Shown here: one piece after another, positions 16,659 to 24,802 of the stretch
How the letters are laid out: each line of letters begins with the position of its first letter
Numbering within the stretch: position 1 is the first letter of the stretch
DNA from: Lachnospiraceae bacterium
GTDB lineage: Bacteria > Bacillota > Clostridia > Lachnospirales > Lachnospiraceae
NCBI GenBank assembly: GCA_017964745.1
Contig: JAGCRJ010000013.1
Span: 1-33,970 of the forward strand
Direction of reading: 5' to 3'
Length of the DNA stretch: 33,970 bases
Position numbers and translations under genes: made by a program
The notes under the pieces: generated by a model
Databases searched by the model: none
What the model saw: only the letters and a program-made list of their open reading frames with translations
Told to the model about the DNA's origin: nothing

Positions 16659-18096
16659 TGCCTCTTTTCAAATTTTAATAATTTCCTCTGTTTTGATAAT
16701 CGCGGTGCTGTTTCTGACAGCATCCGGTACCTTTTACATCAAAATGAGGAAAAAGTATTTCCTTGAGAACATAAGATTAAATGAAAAGATCAGACAGATC
16801 GGCGATGACAGAAATATCTTATTGAGCAATCTGACCCGTGAAGTTAAAAGCGGGATGATCTCGGTGCTCGGAATGAACGAGCTGATCATCCGTGAAAGTC
16901 ATGATGACACTATCAGGGATCATGCATATCATATCAAAACATCCGGAGAGGATGTGATCGCCCTTATGCAGGGAACACTCGATTACACCAAGCTTGAACG
17001 CGGACTGATCGAGGTTCACAGGGAGGACATCGATCTTGCCTCACTGCTCATAGACGTTATAAGCGTTTCGGGTCCTTCACTTAGAAACAAGGGTATTATC
17101 CTTGATCTTTTACTTGATAAAGATACTCCCGGTATCATCAGGGGAGATTATGAGAAAACCAGACGATGTCTGATCAATCTCTTTTCTTTTATCAGCAAGA
17201 ATTCCACAAAAGGTTACGTTAAGTTTTCTTCTCTACACAAAGAGACCGGAGACGGAGAGTGCGAGATCACTTTCAGGATCGCATGCGAGTCTCTTTCTTC
17301 CGCTGCCACCAATCTCGAGAATCTTCTTTTAAACGGTCTTTCCGATAATAAACTTCTTTTTTCAAAGAAAGAAACCGGACTGCTTGAATTCTTCATCGCC
17401 GGCAATGTCATCAAAGCCATCGGGGGAGATTTCAAGGTGTTTGAGACTGTTGACGAAGAGGTTGCCTTCGACATATGCATCGTAACGGAGATCGTGGATG
17501 CGACCGGAATAGGTGATATCAACAAGGTTGTCAGAAAAAAGACCTTTGTCGACAGCGGTGAATCTGTCAGATTCTATTCTCCTTCTTCCAGGATCCTATA
17601 TGCGGAAAAGGACCGCAGCAGCATTTCCGTGATAAAGACTCTTCTTGAGCCCTCGGGAGTCACCATCGATGTTGCCTCGGACTGTGAAGAGGCGCTCACA
17701 CTGATAAGGATCAATGAGTATGATGTCATCTTTGCCGATCTTGATATGAAGGATGACAAGGGTATCAGGCTGATAAGACATATAAGGAGCGGTGAACCCA
17801 ACATACTCGATGTGAGAAAGCCCTGCATCGCCATAGTTGATGAATCGGATAAGATCTCCGAAGATGATATCGGAAGAGGAGGATTTACAGATACTGTTTC
17901 CAAACCTGTCAATCCCGCCACTTTTGAGGAGCTGATCATAAAGTATCTTCCCTCCGATAAGATCGATATAAATGACGAATCGTATTTTTGCCCCGGCATC
18001 AGATCGGAGCATGATATCAGAAAGTATTCCGAAGGTTATGACGACCTTTATAAGTCGGCTTTGGGAATTTACAAGAGAGCCAAGAATTACAGGTAA
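16633..18096 (+). CDS. membrane pseudo-histidine kinase with receiver and truncated HPt
   Basis: About 487 residues from ATG 16633 (ATG 16588, inside gpsA with AAGGA just upstream, is an alternative). One membrane helix (about 13-36) leads to a DHp-like helix, NLTREVKSGMISVLGMNEL, which aligns with NxSHEIRTPMNxIIGMxEL; the phospho-acceptor His is Arg69 (codon 16837-16839). The ATPase region (about 160-300) keeps the outline CLINLFSFISK and ETGLLEFFIAGNVIKAIGGDF. However, the N-box Asn, the G1 DxGxG and the G2 GxGLGL are all lost, so catalysis is unlikely. A receiver follows (about 315-445) with Asp in FADLDMKDDKG and Lys in SKPV but a reduced acidic pocket (AEKD). The last 35 residues resemble the first helix of an HPt domain, then a stop. 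It is probably a scaffold or allosteric partner of the next two proteins. Confidence 0.8.
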   Translation: MKYPILSGDASFQILIISSVLIIAVLFLTASGTFYIKMRKKYFLENIRLNEKIRQIGDDRNILLSNLTREVKSGMISVLGMNELIIRESHDDTIRDHAYHIKTSGEDVIALMQGTLDYTKLERGLIEVHREDIDLASLLIDVISVSGPSLRNKGIILDLLLDKDTPGIIRGDYEKTRRCLINLFSFISKNSTKGYVKFSSLHKETGDGECEITFRIACESLSSAATNLENLLLNGLSDNKLLFSKKETGLLEFFIAGNVIKAIGGDFKVFETVDEEVAFDICIVTEIVDATGIGDINKVVRKKTFVDSGESVRFYSPSSRILYAEKDRSSISVIKTLLEPSGVTIDVASDCEEALTLIRINEYDVIFADLDMKDDKGIRLIRHIRSGEPNILDVRKPCIAIVDESDKISEDDIGRGGFTDTVSKPVNPATFEELIIKYLPSDKIDINDESYFCPGIRSEHDIRKYSEGYDDLYKSALGIYKRAKNYR

Positions 18097-18113
18097 GCTA
18101 AGGTAAGGATAAG

Positions 18114-20780
18114 TTGATCTTCAATGAGAGCTACAATATATACTTTGAACTTTCGGTATTGCCCATTGAGCTGATACTGCTTATTTTCGTGTACGGCAAT
18201 TACAAGGATGACCGTGACACCAAGGCTACCAATTACAGGTTCAAGATATATGCTCTGCTCACAACTGTAGGAACACTTCTGGACATTGTCACCGGTATAA
18301 CCTTTATGTGGGGTGACACACTTCCCGCATGGTTCCATGTTGTTTTCCTTTCGCTCAATTTCCTCATGGGTCTTTGCAGCTCCATGGGATTCTATTTTTA
18401 CATGGTCGCTTTTTCGGGACTTACCAAAAATGAACATGTCCTGAATATGATCTCTTATGCGATCAATATTGTATATGTGATCATCCTGGTCATAAACTAT
18501 TTCACCGGCATCGCTTTTACATACGTACCCGGTATCGGCCTTGTAAGAAATATACTGTACGGAACGGTCGGTTATCTGTTTCCGCTTTATTATATTGCCC
18601 TCGGAGTATCTCTTTCCTTTTTCAGGAAAAAGAGATTCACAAAGGTTCAGAGGACATTTCTCTCAAGCGGATTTTTGATAGTACTCGTGATATTCATAGT
18701 TCAGGTCAAGCTCGAGGAAAGGGCGCAGATGGCATATTTTGTAGGAGGCATCTGCCTGCTTATGCTGTTCCTTACTCTGGAAACTCCGGAATATACGGAG
18801 CTTGTCAATACGCTTGATGAACTTGACCGTGTCAGAAAAGATGAAAGAAGGGCACTTGAAAGGATCAAAAGATCCGATGAAGCAAAGAGCGTATTTCTTT
18901 CCCATCTTTCGCATGAGATCAAAACACCCATTAACGCGATAATGGGTTATACCGAAGAGATACTAAAGGCCAATGTTTCCGATGATGTTAAGGAAAATGC
19001 GGCAAGTGCATTCAAGGGTGCAAGAAGGCTCGATCAGTTCTTTACTGATATAGTCGATAACATGTCCGATATCAGCGAGTACGGAAACAGTGCTCTGATC
19101 TCCCTCGAGGATATCGAAAAAGAGCTTTATCTGAATGTCGGATTCGATATTGAAGAAAAGAAAAATGCCAAGGATTTCGTTTCCAAATCCGGTTTTGAAG
19201 GACTGGCTTTATCCGATACCGGTTCATATCCGGACTCGTCGATGTACAGGATACTCTGCGTTGACGATAACGAACTGAACATGGAGCTTTTGGTGCGTAC
19301 CGTCAAACAGTTCGGATTTACCGTAGACGGAGCGGAAGATGGTAAGACCGCCATTGAGATGGTCTCCAAAAATGATTACGACCTGATCCTGATGGATCAT
19401 ATGATGCCGGTCATGGACGGCGTCGAGGCAATGCATTATATCAGGGATAATTCTCTTTGCGATCTGACTCCGATAATCGTTGTGACCGCAAATGCAGTAA
19501 GGGGCGAAAAGGAAAAATATATGTCTGAAGGCTTTGATTCGTTCCTTCCCAAACCCTTCACCGGCGGATCCCTTCTCCGGGCTGTCGGTAAATTCCTTCC
19601 TCTTGCAACGATGGAGACGCTTATCAAGACCGGCAGCAGATCCGGAATTTCGGGATTTATGCTGGCTTCCACATTTTCAAGACCGCTTATCGCACCGGGT
19701 ACCAGGATCCTCATTGCGGGCAAGGACAGGGAGAGCATTAACAGGCTTTCAAGGCTTTTCCTTACCACAATGGCAAGGATCGATGTCGTATACGGATGTG
19801 ACGAATGCATCGAAAGACTTTCCGGCGGAGATTACGATATCGTATTTGTTGAAGACGGTCTGCGTTCGGATGATAACCGTTCCATAAAGACATATATATG
19901 GAACAGCGTGGACATCCCCGTGATCCTAATAACAAGGAAGAATACGGTGATAGATCCCGCGGTCATCTATGACAGCTATACGGATTACATCAGTATCGAT
20001 GATGATTCCGATGTTATCGATGCTATGCTGCTTCTGTATCTTCCCAAGGATAAGGTCAGCGTTGTCGGAACCTGTGAGGAAAAGAAGAAATCTTCTCTGG
20101 ATATCACATCATCCTATGATCTTGCAGACGGTACCGAAAAGGTAAAGACCCATACCCAGGTCAAAGAAGAAAGCATAGGCATAGAGCGGACCGGCGAAGC
20201 CGATATGTTTATCGGAATAAAAGGACTGGATGTCGAACAGGGAATCTATAATTGCGGTTCCGAGGAGGGACTCAAAAAGGCAGCAGAGATCTTTGTAAGC
20301 ACCGCGGATGCCAAGGCTGATGAGATAAGTGAGCTTTATACCACGGGTGATATTGACGGTTATACCATCAGAGTCCATGCTTTAAAGAGCTCTGCGCGTA
20401 TAATCGGTGCAACGGAGCTTTCGGAACTTGCCAGAGCCCTTGAAGCCGCCGGCAAGGATCATAACATTGATTTCATCAATGACAAAACGGACGATCTGCT
20501 CAAGGAATACAGAAGCTTAAAACAGCATCTTTCGGAGAGGCTGTCTCCGTCCGAACAGGTTATAAAGATAACCGCTACTCCCGAGATCACCGGCGATGCA
20601 TACAGGACCATATATGAACTTGCACTTATGATGGATTATGACAGCATAGAGATCATCTTCGAATCACTGAGCCGGTATGAATTCGAAAAGGCTGATGCGG
20701 ACAGGCTTGATAAGATAAAAAGATCCATGGAAGCGCTTGACTGGGATGCCGTTCTCAGCTGCGCAAAGGAGGCATTATGA
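18114..20780 (+). CDS. seven-helix HisKA-receiver-pseudoreceiver-HPt protein lacking an ATPase domain
   Basis: An 888-residue hybrid-kinase-like protein. Seven predicted membrane helices (between about 14 and 222) precede a coiled linker and a canonical H-box, SHLSHEIKTPINAIMGY, with His267. A HATPase_c domain (about 150 residues) should follow, but after the DHp helices there is only a linker (about 325-375) before receiver 1 (about 379-496; DD384-385, phospho-Asp428, Thr458, Lys480). Receiver 2 (about 527-645) is degenerate: its acidic pair is GK and the phospho-site reads FVEDGL, placing Glu where Asp is expected. An HPt domain (about 705-810) has His755 in VHALKSSAR, followed by a helical tail. 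The TTG start at 18114 has AAGGA at 18105-18109. The stop overlaps the next start (ATGA). It cannot self-phosphorylate from ATP on this reading. Confidence 0.85.
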   Translation: MIFNESYNIYFELSVLPIELILLIFVYGNYKDDRDTKATNYRFKIYALLTTVGTLLDIVTGITFMWGDTLPAWFHVVFLSLNFLMGLCSSMGFYFYMVAFSGLTKNEHVLNMISYAINIVYVIILVINYFTGIAFTYVPGIGLVRNILYGTVGYLFPLYYIALGVSLSFFRKKRFTKVQRTFLSSGFLIVLVIFIVQVKLEERAQMAYFVGGICLLMLFLTLETPEYTELVNTLDELDRVRKDERRALERIKRSDEAKSVFLSHLSHEIKTPINAIMGYTEEILKANVSDDVKENAASAFKGARRLDQFFTDIVDNMSDISEYGNSALISLEDIEKELYLNVGFDIEEKKNAKDFVSKSGFEGLALSDTGSYPDSSMYRILCVDDNELNMELLVRTVKQFGFTVDGAEDGKTAIEMVSKNDYDLILMDHMMPVMDGVEAMHYIRDNSLCDLTPIIVVTANAVRGEKEKYMSEGFDSFLPKPFTGGSLLRAVGKFLPLATMETLIKTGSRSGISGFMLASTFSRPLIAPGTRILIAGKDRESINRLSRLFLTTMARIDVVYGCDECIERLSGGDYDIVFVEDGLRSDDNRSIKTYIWNSVDIPVILITRKNTVIDPAVIYDSYTDYISIDDDSDVIDAMLLLYLPKDKVSVVGTCEEKKKSSLDITSSYDLADGTEKVKTHTQVKEESIGIERTGEADMFIGIKGLDVEQGIYNCGSEEGLKKAAEIFVSTADAKADEISELYTTGDIDGYTIRVHALKSSARIIGATELSELARALEAAGKDHNIDFINDKTDDLLKEYRSLKQHLSERLSPSEQVIKITATPEITGDAYRTIYELALMMDYDSIEIIFESLSRYEFEKADADRLDKIKRSMEALDWDAVLSCAKEAL

Positions 20781-21532
20781 GTGAATCCGTTCTTATGGTG
20801 AGCAAAATAGACAGCTTTATGGTTAATGCCATCAAGTATAAGCTTGAAGCAGAAGGCTTTCTTTGTTCCTTTTCATCTACCGAGTCTCCTTACATAAAGA
20901 ATTCGATTGACGAAAAGAGGATTATCATCCTGTATATGGATGAATCCATTCTTGAAAGACCGGATCTTCTCATTTATCTGAAGGATAAATGCAATGATGA
21001 CGAAAAGAAGCTCATACTGATAGGATCACCTGCCGATTTTGCTGTCGTTAACGAATACATTTCGGATAACTTCCTTGCCGGCAAGCTTGAAAGACCGATC
21101 GATATGCAGGTGCTCATCGCACTTTTAAGAGGGGTTCAGACAACGGCCCGTGAAGAGAGCGATAAAAAGAGTGTTCTGATAGTAGATGATGACACGACTT
21201 ATCTTCGTACGGTAAGAGACTGGCTCAAGGATAAGTATAAAGTTTATATGGCCAACTCGGGCATACAGGCACTTACATGGCTTGCGAAGAATCATGCGGA
21301 TCTTGTTCTTCTTGATTATATGATGCCCGTCGCTTCCGGTCCCGAGATCCTGGAGATGATCAGGAGCGAAGAGTTTTCGAGGGATATTCCCGTAATATTC
21401 CTTACGAGCAAGTCTGACAAGGACAGTGTCAAAAATGTAATGAAGCTTAATCCTCAGGGATATCTTCTGAAATCGATCAGCAAAGATGTTCTGAGGACTG
21501 AACTGGATAAATTTTTTAACGGAGATATTTAA
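20777..21532 (+). CDS. tandem pseudo-receiver/receiver protein without output domain
   Basis: A 251-residue soluble protein. The N-terminal half (about 1-120) has the length and alternating strand/helix pattern of a receiver (SVLMVSKIDSFMVNAIKYKL) but lacks the acidic pair. The C-terminal half (about 128-250) is a canonical receiver: VDDD, phospho-Asp180 in LVLLDYMMPVASG, Thr in IFLTSK, and Lys in YLLKS. No DNA-binding or enzymatic domain follows, so it must act by protein contact or as a phosphate shuttle. The ATG at 20777 has a strong AAAGGAGG site and overlaps the preceding stop, implying coupled expression with its likely phospho-donor. The AAA ATPase gene begins on the next base. Confidence 0.88.
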   Translation: MSESVLMVSKIDSFMVNAIKYKLEAEGFLCSFSSTESPYIKNSIDEKRIIILYMDESILERPDLLIYLKDKCNDDEKKLILIGSPADFAVVNEYISDNFLAGKLERPIDMQVLIALLRGVQTTAREESDKKSVLIVDDDTTYLRTVRDWLKDKYKVYMANSGIQALTWLAKNHADLVLLDYMMPVASGPEILEMIRSEEFSRDIPVIFLTSKSDKDSVKNVMKLNPQGYLLKSISKDVLRTELDKFFNGDI

Positions 21533-22345
21533 ATGGAAAAATTTGAAGGAACAAGTGGATATGTTGCAAGCCCGGAGCTGATGGATTCCGTTAATATTGC
21601 GATAGCACTTAAAAAGCCGCTCCTCATCAAAGGAGAACCCGGAACGGGCAAGACCATGCTCGCACAGTCCGTTGCCGATGCACTCGGCAAAAAGCTCATC
21701 ATCTGGAACATCAAGTCTACGACCAAGGCCCAGGACGGACTTTATATGTATGACACCATCCAGAGACTCTACGACGGACAGTTCGGAGAGGGCGGAGTCG
21801 ATGATATAGCTCACTATATCAAGCTCGGAAAGCTCGGTGAAGCATTCGAGAGCGAAGATCAGGTTGTTCTTCTCATCGATGAGATAGATAAAGCGGATCT
21901 GGAATTCCCCAACGACCTTCTCTGGGAACTTGACCAGATGGAATTCTATATAGGTGAGACCAAGAGAACGGTCAAGGCCAAGAACAGACCCATCGTTATC
22001 ATCACTTCAAATGCGGAGAAGGAGCTTCCCGACGCATTCCTCAGAAGATGTATTTTCCATTATATTGAATTTCCCGGAAAGGAACTCATGGAAGAGATCA
22101 TCAGGGTTCACTTCCCCGATGTTGAGGAGCATCTTCTTGCCGAGGCAATGGATGTATTCTATCAGATCCGTGATATTAGGGATATCCGTAAGAAGCCTTC
22201 GACTTCCGAGCTGATTGACTGGATCAATGCACTTCAGATCGGAGGAATTCCCTACGGACAGATCAAGTCAAGACTTCCTTTCATCGGAGTCGTAGTCAAG
22301 AAAGACGAAGACCTCGAGCAGACGTCTCATTACAATTTCGAATAA
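21533..22345 (+). CDS. MoxR-type AAA+ ATPase
   Basis: A 270-residue AAA+ ATPase of the MoxR/chelatase-like group. Walker A is GEPGTGKT (34-41), Walker B VVLLIDEIDKAD (111-122), sensor 1 is Asn160 in ITSNAEKELPDAFLRRC, and arginine-finger candidates are Arg171-172. MoxR ATPases usually work with a VWA protein to activate or remodel a target; the VWA gene follows one base after the stop. The ATG at 21533 directly follows the preceding stop and has GGAG at 21521-21524. The tight spacing to the phosphorelay genes suggests one transcript. Confidence 0.93.
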   Translation: MEKFEGTSGYVASPELMDSVNIAIALKKPLLIKGEPGTGKTMLAQSVADALGKKLIIWNIKSTTKAQDGLYMYDTIQRLYDGQFGEGGVDDIAHYIKLGKLGEAFESEDQVVLLIDEIDKADLEFPNDLLWELDQMEFYIGETKRTVKAKNRPIVIITSNAEKELPDAFLRRCIFHYIEFPGKELMEEIIRVHFPDVEEHLLAEAMDVFYQIRDIRDIRKKPSTSELIDWINALQIGGIPYGQIKSRLPFIGVVVKKDEDLEQTSHYNFE

Positions 22346-22346
22346 T

Positions 22347-23555
22347 ATGTTTTTGAATTTTTTTGAAAGTTTAAGAAAGCACGGGATAAATGTCACTTTG
22401 GGTGAGTGGCTCGATCTGGAGAATGCACTTGATGCGTCCCTGATCGGCGGCCAGCTCTCAAGGTTCTATCACTGTGCAAGAATGATACTTGTTAAGTCCG
22501 AGACGGATTACGACAAGTATGATGAGGCATTCGAGGAATGTTTCGGCAAGATAAAGAGTGTCCCCGAAGTGGGTAAGGAAATGCTCCGCTGGCTTGATAA
22601 GTCCGATATGATGCAGCTTGCCGAGATGGAAGCAAAGGATCATCTGAACAAGATGGAAGGCGAAGGCATCATAATCGACAAAGAAGATGTTGAGCAGAAG
22701 TTTAAGCAGAGGCTCAAGGATCAGGATTCCGAGCATAACGGCGGATCCTTCTGGATAGGTACCATGGGTAAGACATCCTTCGGTAATACCGGAGGTAATA
22801 TCGGAGGCGTAAGAGTCGGTGGCGCGACCGGATACCAATCCGCATTTGCGGTCATCGGTGCCAAAAAGTACCGTGATTTCCGAGATGACAGGGTCATGAC
22901 CAACCGTCAGTTCCAGCTTGCATTCAGAAGACTCAGACAGTTCTCTTCAAGGCTTGATACACCCGAGAGGGAACTTGATATCGACAAGACGGTCGATGAG
23001 ACCTGTAACCAGGGCGGAGTTCTTAAGATAGAGATGAGAAAGCCGAGGAAGAATTCGGTTAAGCTCCTTCTTCTCATGGATTCGGGCGGTACTATGATAC
23101 CTTATTCCGAGCTTTTGAACGATCTTTTTCAGGCCGTAAATAAAAGTAACCACTATAAGGAAGTTAAATGTTATTATTTTCATAACTGCATTTACTCCCA
23201 TGTATATAAGACACCTGAATGCGAAAACGGTGACTGGGTGGAAACAAAATGGCTTTTCCGCAACACGGATTCCGATTATAAGGTTATAATAGTCGGAGAC
23301 GCAGCCATGGCACCCGAGGAGCTTTATTCCGATACGGGAAACTACCGCGGCCCCAATGACGGACTCAGCGGTGAAGAATGGCTCAAGTCATTAAAGAGAC
23401 ATTACAAGAAGGTTGTCTGGCTCAATCCCAAGATGGCGCCCGGAAATGCGCCGTGGAGAGAAGTGGAGACAGCCGTAAAGCAGATGTTCCCCATGTATAA
23501 ATTATCCGTGAAAGGTCTCGATCAGGCGATGACCAAGCTCATGGAAACAAGATAA
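22347..23555 (+). CDS. VWA domain (CoxE-like) protein, MoxR partner
   Basis: A 402-residue soluble protein. The N-terminal half is helical and charged (about 1-125), followed by a Gly-rich stretch (about 130-170, GNTGGNIGGVRVGG). The C-terminal VWA domain (about 235-400) has a MIDAS-like motif LLLMDSGGTM (Asp245). This departs from DxSxS (Gly and Thr at the two Ser positions), a variant I associate with CoxE-like VWA proteins. Later residues such as IIVGDAAMAPEEL fit the rest of the domain. With the preceding AAA ATPase it forms the familiar two-gene MoxR-VWA module. The target is unknown. No strong ribosome site precedes ATG 22347, so translation is probably coupled. Confidence 0.88.
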   Translation: MFLNFFESLRKHGINVTLGEWLDLENALDASLIGGQLSRFYHCARMILVKSETDYDKYDEAFEECFGKIKSVPEVGKEMLRWLDKSDMMQLAEMEAKDHLNKMEGEGIIIDKEDVEQKFKQRLKDQDSEHNGGSFWIGTMGKTSFGNTGGNIGGVRVGGATGYQSAFAVIGAKKYRDFRDDRVMTNRQFQLAFRRLRQFSSRLDTPERELDIDKTVDETCNQGGVLKIEMRKPRKNSVKLLLLMDSGGTMIPYSELLNDLFQAVNKSNHYKEVKCYYFHNCIYSHVYKTPECENGDWVETKWLFRNTDSDYKVIIVGDAAMAPEELYSDTGNYRGPNDGLSGEEWLKSLKRHYKKVVWLNPKMAPGNAPWREVETAVKQMFPMYKLSVKGLDQAMTKLMETR

Positions 23556-23578
23556 ATATTTAAAAGGAGATTTTTGAA

Positions 23579-24802
23579 ATGGGTATTTTTGAAGAGCTGC
23601 AGGCAAGACAGCTTCTTGCACAGCTTACGGACGAAAATGAGATAAGGGAGCTTGTCAACAACGGCAAAGCTACATTCTATATAGGATTCGACCCCACTGC
23701 CGATTCGCTTCATGTAGGTCATTTCATGGCTCTCTGTCTTATGAAGAGACTTCAGCAGGCAGGCAACAAGCCCATAGCACTTGTCGGAGGCGGAACCGGA
23801 ATGATCGGTGATCCTACCGGAAAGAGCGATATGCGTACGATGATGACCAAGGAGACGATTGATCACAATGTCGAATGCTTCAAGAAGCAGATGTCCAGAT
23901 TCATCGAATTCGGCGACGGAAAGGCAATGCTTGTTAACAATGCGGACTGGCTTCTTGACCTTAACTATGTCGAGTTCATCAGGGATATCGGACCTCATTT
24001 CAGTGTAAACAATATGCTCAGGGCAGAGTGCTACAAGCAGCGTATGGAAAAGGGACTTACCTTCCTTGAGTTCAACTACATGTTCATGCAGTCATACGAT
24101 TTCCTTGAGCTTTACAAGAGATACGGCTGTAATATGCAGTTCGGCGGAGACGACCAGTGGAGCAATATGCTCGGAGGTACCGAGCTTATCAGAAAGAAGC
24201 TTGGCAAGGATGCATATGCCATGACCATAACCCTTCTTCTCAATTCCGAAGGAAAGAAGATGGGTAAGACCGCAAAAGGCGCCGTCTGGCTCGATGCGGA
24301 TAAGACCACTCCTTACGAGTTCTACCAGTACTGGAGAAACGTCGACGATGCCGATGTTTTCAAATGCCTGAGAATGCTCACCTTCCTTCCTCTCGAGCAG
24401 ATTGAGGAAATGTGCAAGTGGGAAGACTCCCGTATCAACGAAGCCAAGAAGATCCTTGCACATGAGCTTACCGAGCTTGTCCACGGCAAGGAGGAAGCTG
24501 ACAAGGCCGAGGCCGGAGCAAATGCACTTTTCGGCGGCGGTGATCTTTCGGCAGCCGATATTCCCACAGTTCAGATCGAAGAGGGGGATTATCGTGACGG
24601 TAATATCGATATTCTCGGAATCCTCGTAAAAGCAGGCCTCTGCCCCACGAGAAACGAAGCACGCCGTGCGGTTGAGCAGGGCGGTGTTACCGTAGACGAT
24701 GAGAAGGTAACCGATGTCAAAACACTGTATTCCGCGGAAGACCTTAAGGACGGAAAGCTTGTCAGACGCGGAAAGAAAGCATACAAAAAGGTGATCTCAT
24801 GA
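23579..24802 (+). CDS. tyrS: tyrosyl-tRNA synthetase
   Basis: Charges tRNA-Tyr. 407 residues, class I fold. The HIGH-type motif is HVGH (45-48), and the KMSKS-type loop is KMGKT (227-231), the usual bacterial TyrRS variant. The tyrosine pocket segment YMFMQSYDFLELYKRYGCNMQFGGDDQW is conserved. The C-terminal S4-like domain (about 345-405) contains LCPTRNEARRAVEQGGVTVD. The ATG at 23579 has AAAAGGAG upstream. Only 23 bases separate it from the VWA gene, leaving no room for a T-box leader directly in front. It overlaps the next gene by four bases. Confidence 0.98.
   Translation: MGIFEELQARQLLAQLTDENEIRELVNNGKATFYIGFDPTADSLHVGHFMALCLMKRLQQAGNKPIALVGGGTGMIGDPTGKSDMRTMMTKETIDHNVECFKKQMSRFIEFGDGKAMLVNNADWLLDLNYVEFIRDIGPHFSVNNMLRAECYKQRMEKGLTFLEFNYMFMQSYDFLELYKRYGCNMQFGGDDQWSNMLGGTELIRKKLGKDAYAMTITLLLNSEGKKMGKTAKGAVWLDADKTTPYEFYQYWRNVDDADVFKCLRMLTFLPLEQIEEMCKWEDSRINEAKKILAHELTELVHGKEEADKAEAGANALFGGGDLSAADIPTVQIEEGDYRDGNIDILGILVKAGLCPTRNEARRAVEQGGVTVDDEKVTDVKTLYSAEDLKDGKLVRRGKKAYKKVIS

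Noticed and set aside
18085..18241. Repeated AATTACAGGT at the end of the pseudokinase gene and early in the next gene, as a possible deletion or recombination scar explaining the truncated HPt
   Set aside because: Only ten bases are shared, and they lie in different contexts; too short to support an event without comparison to relatives.
23556..23578. T-box leader before tyrS
   Set aside because: Only 23 bases separate the genes, and no specifier stem, T-box sequence or terminator is present nearby.
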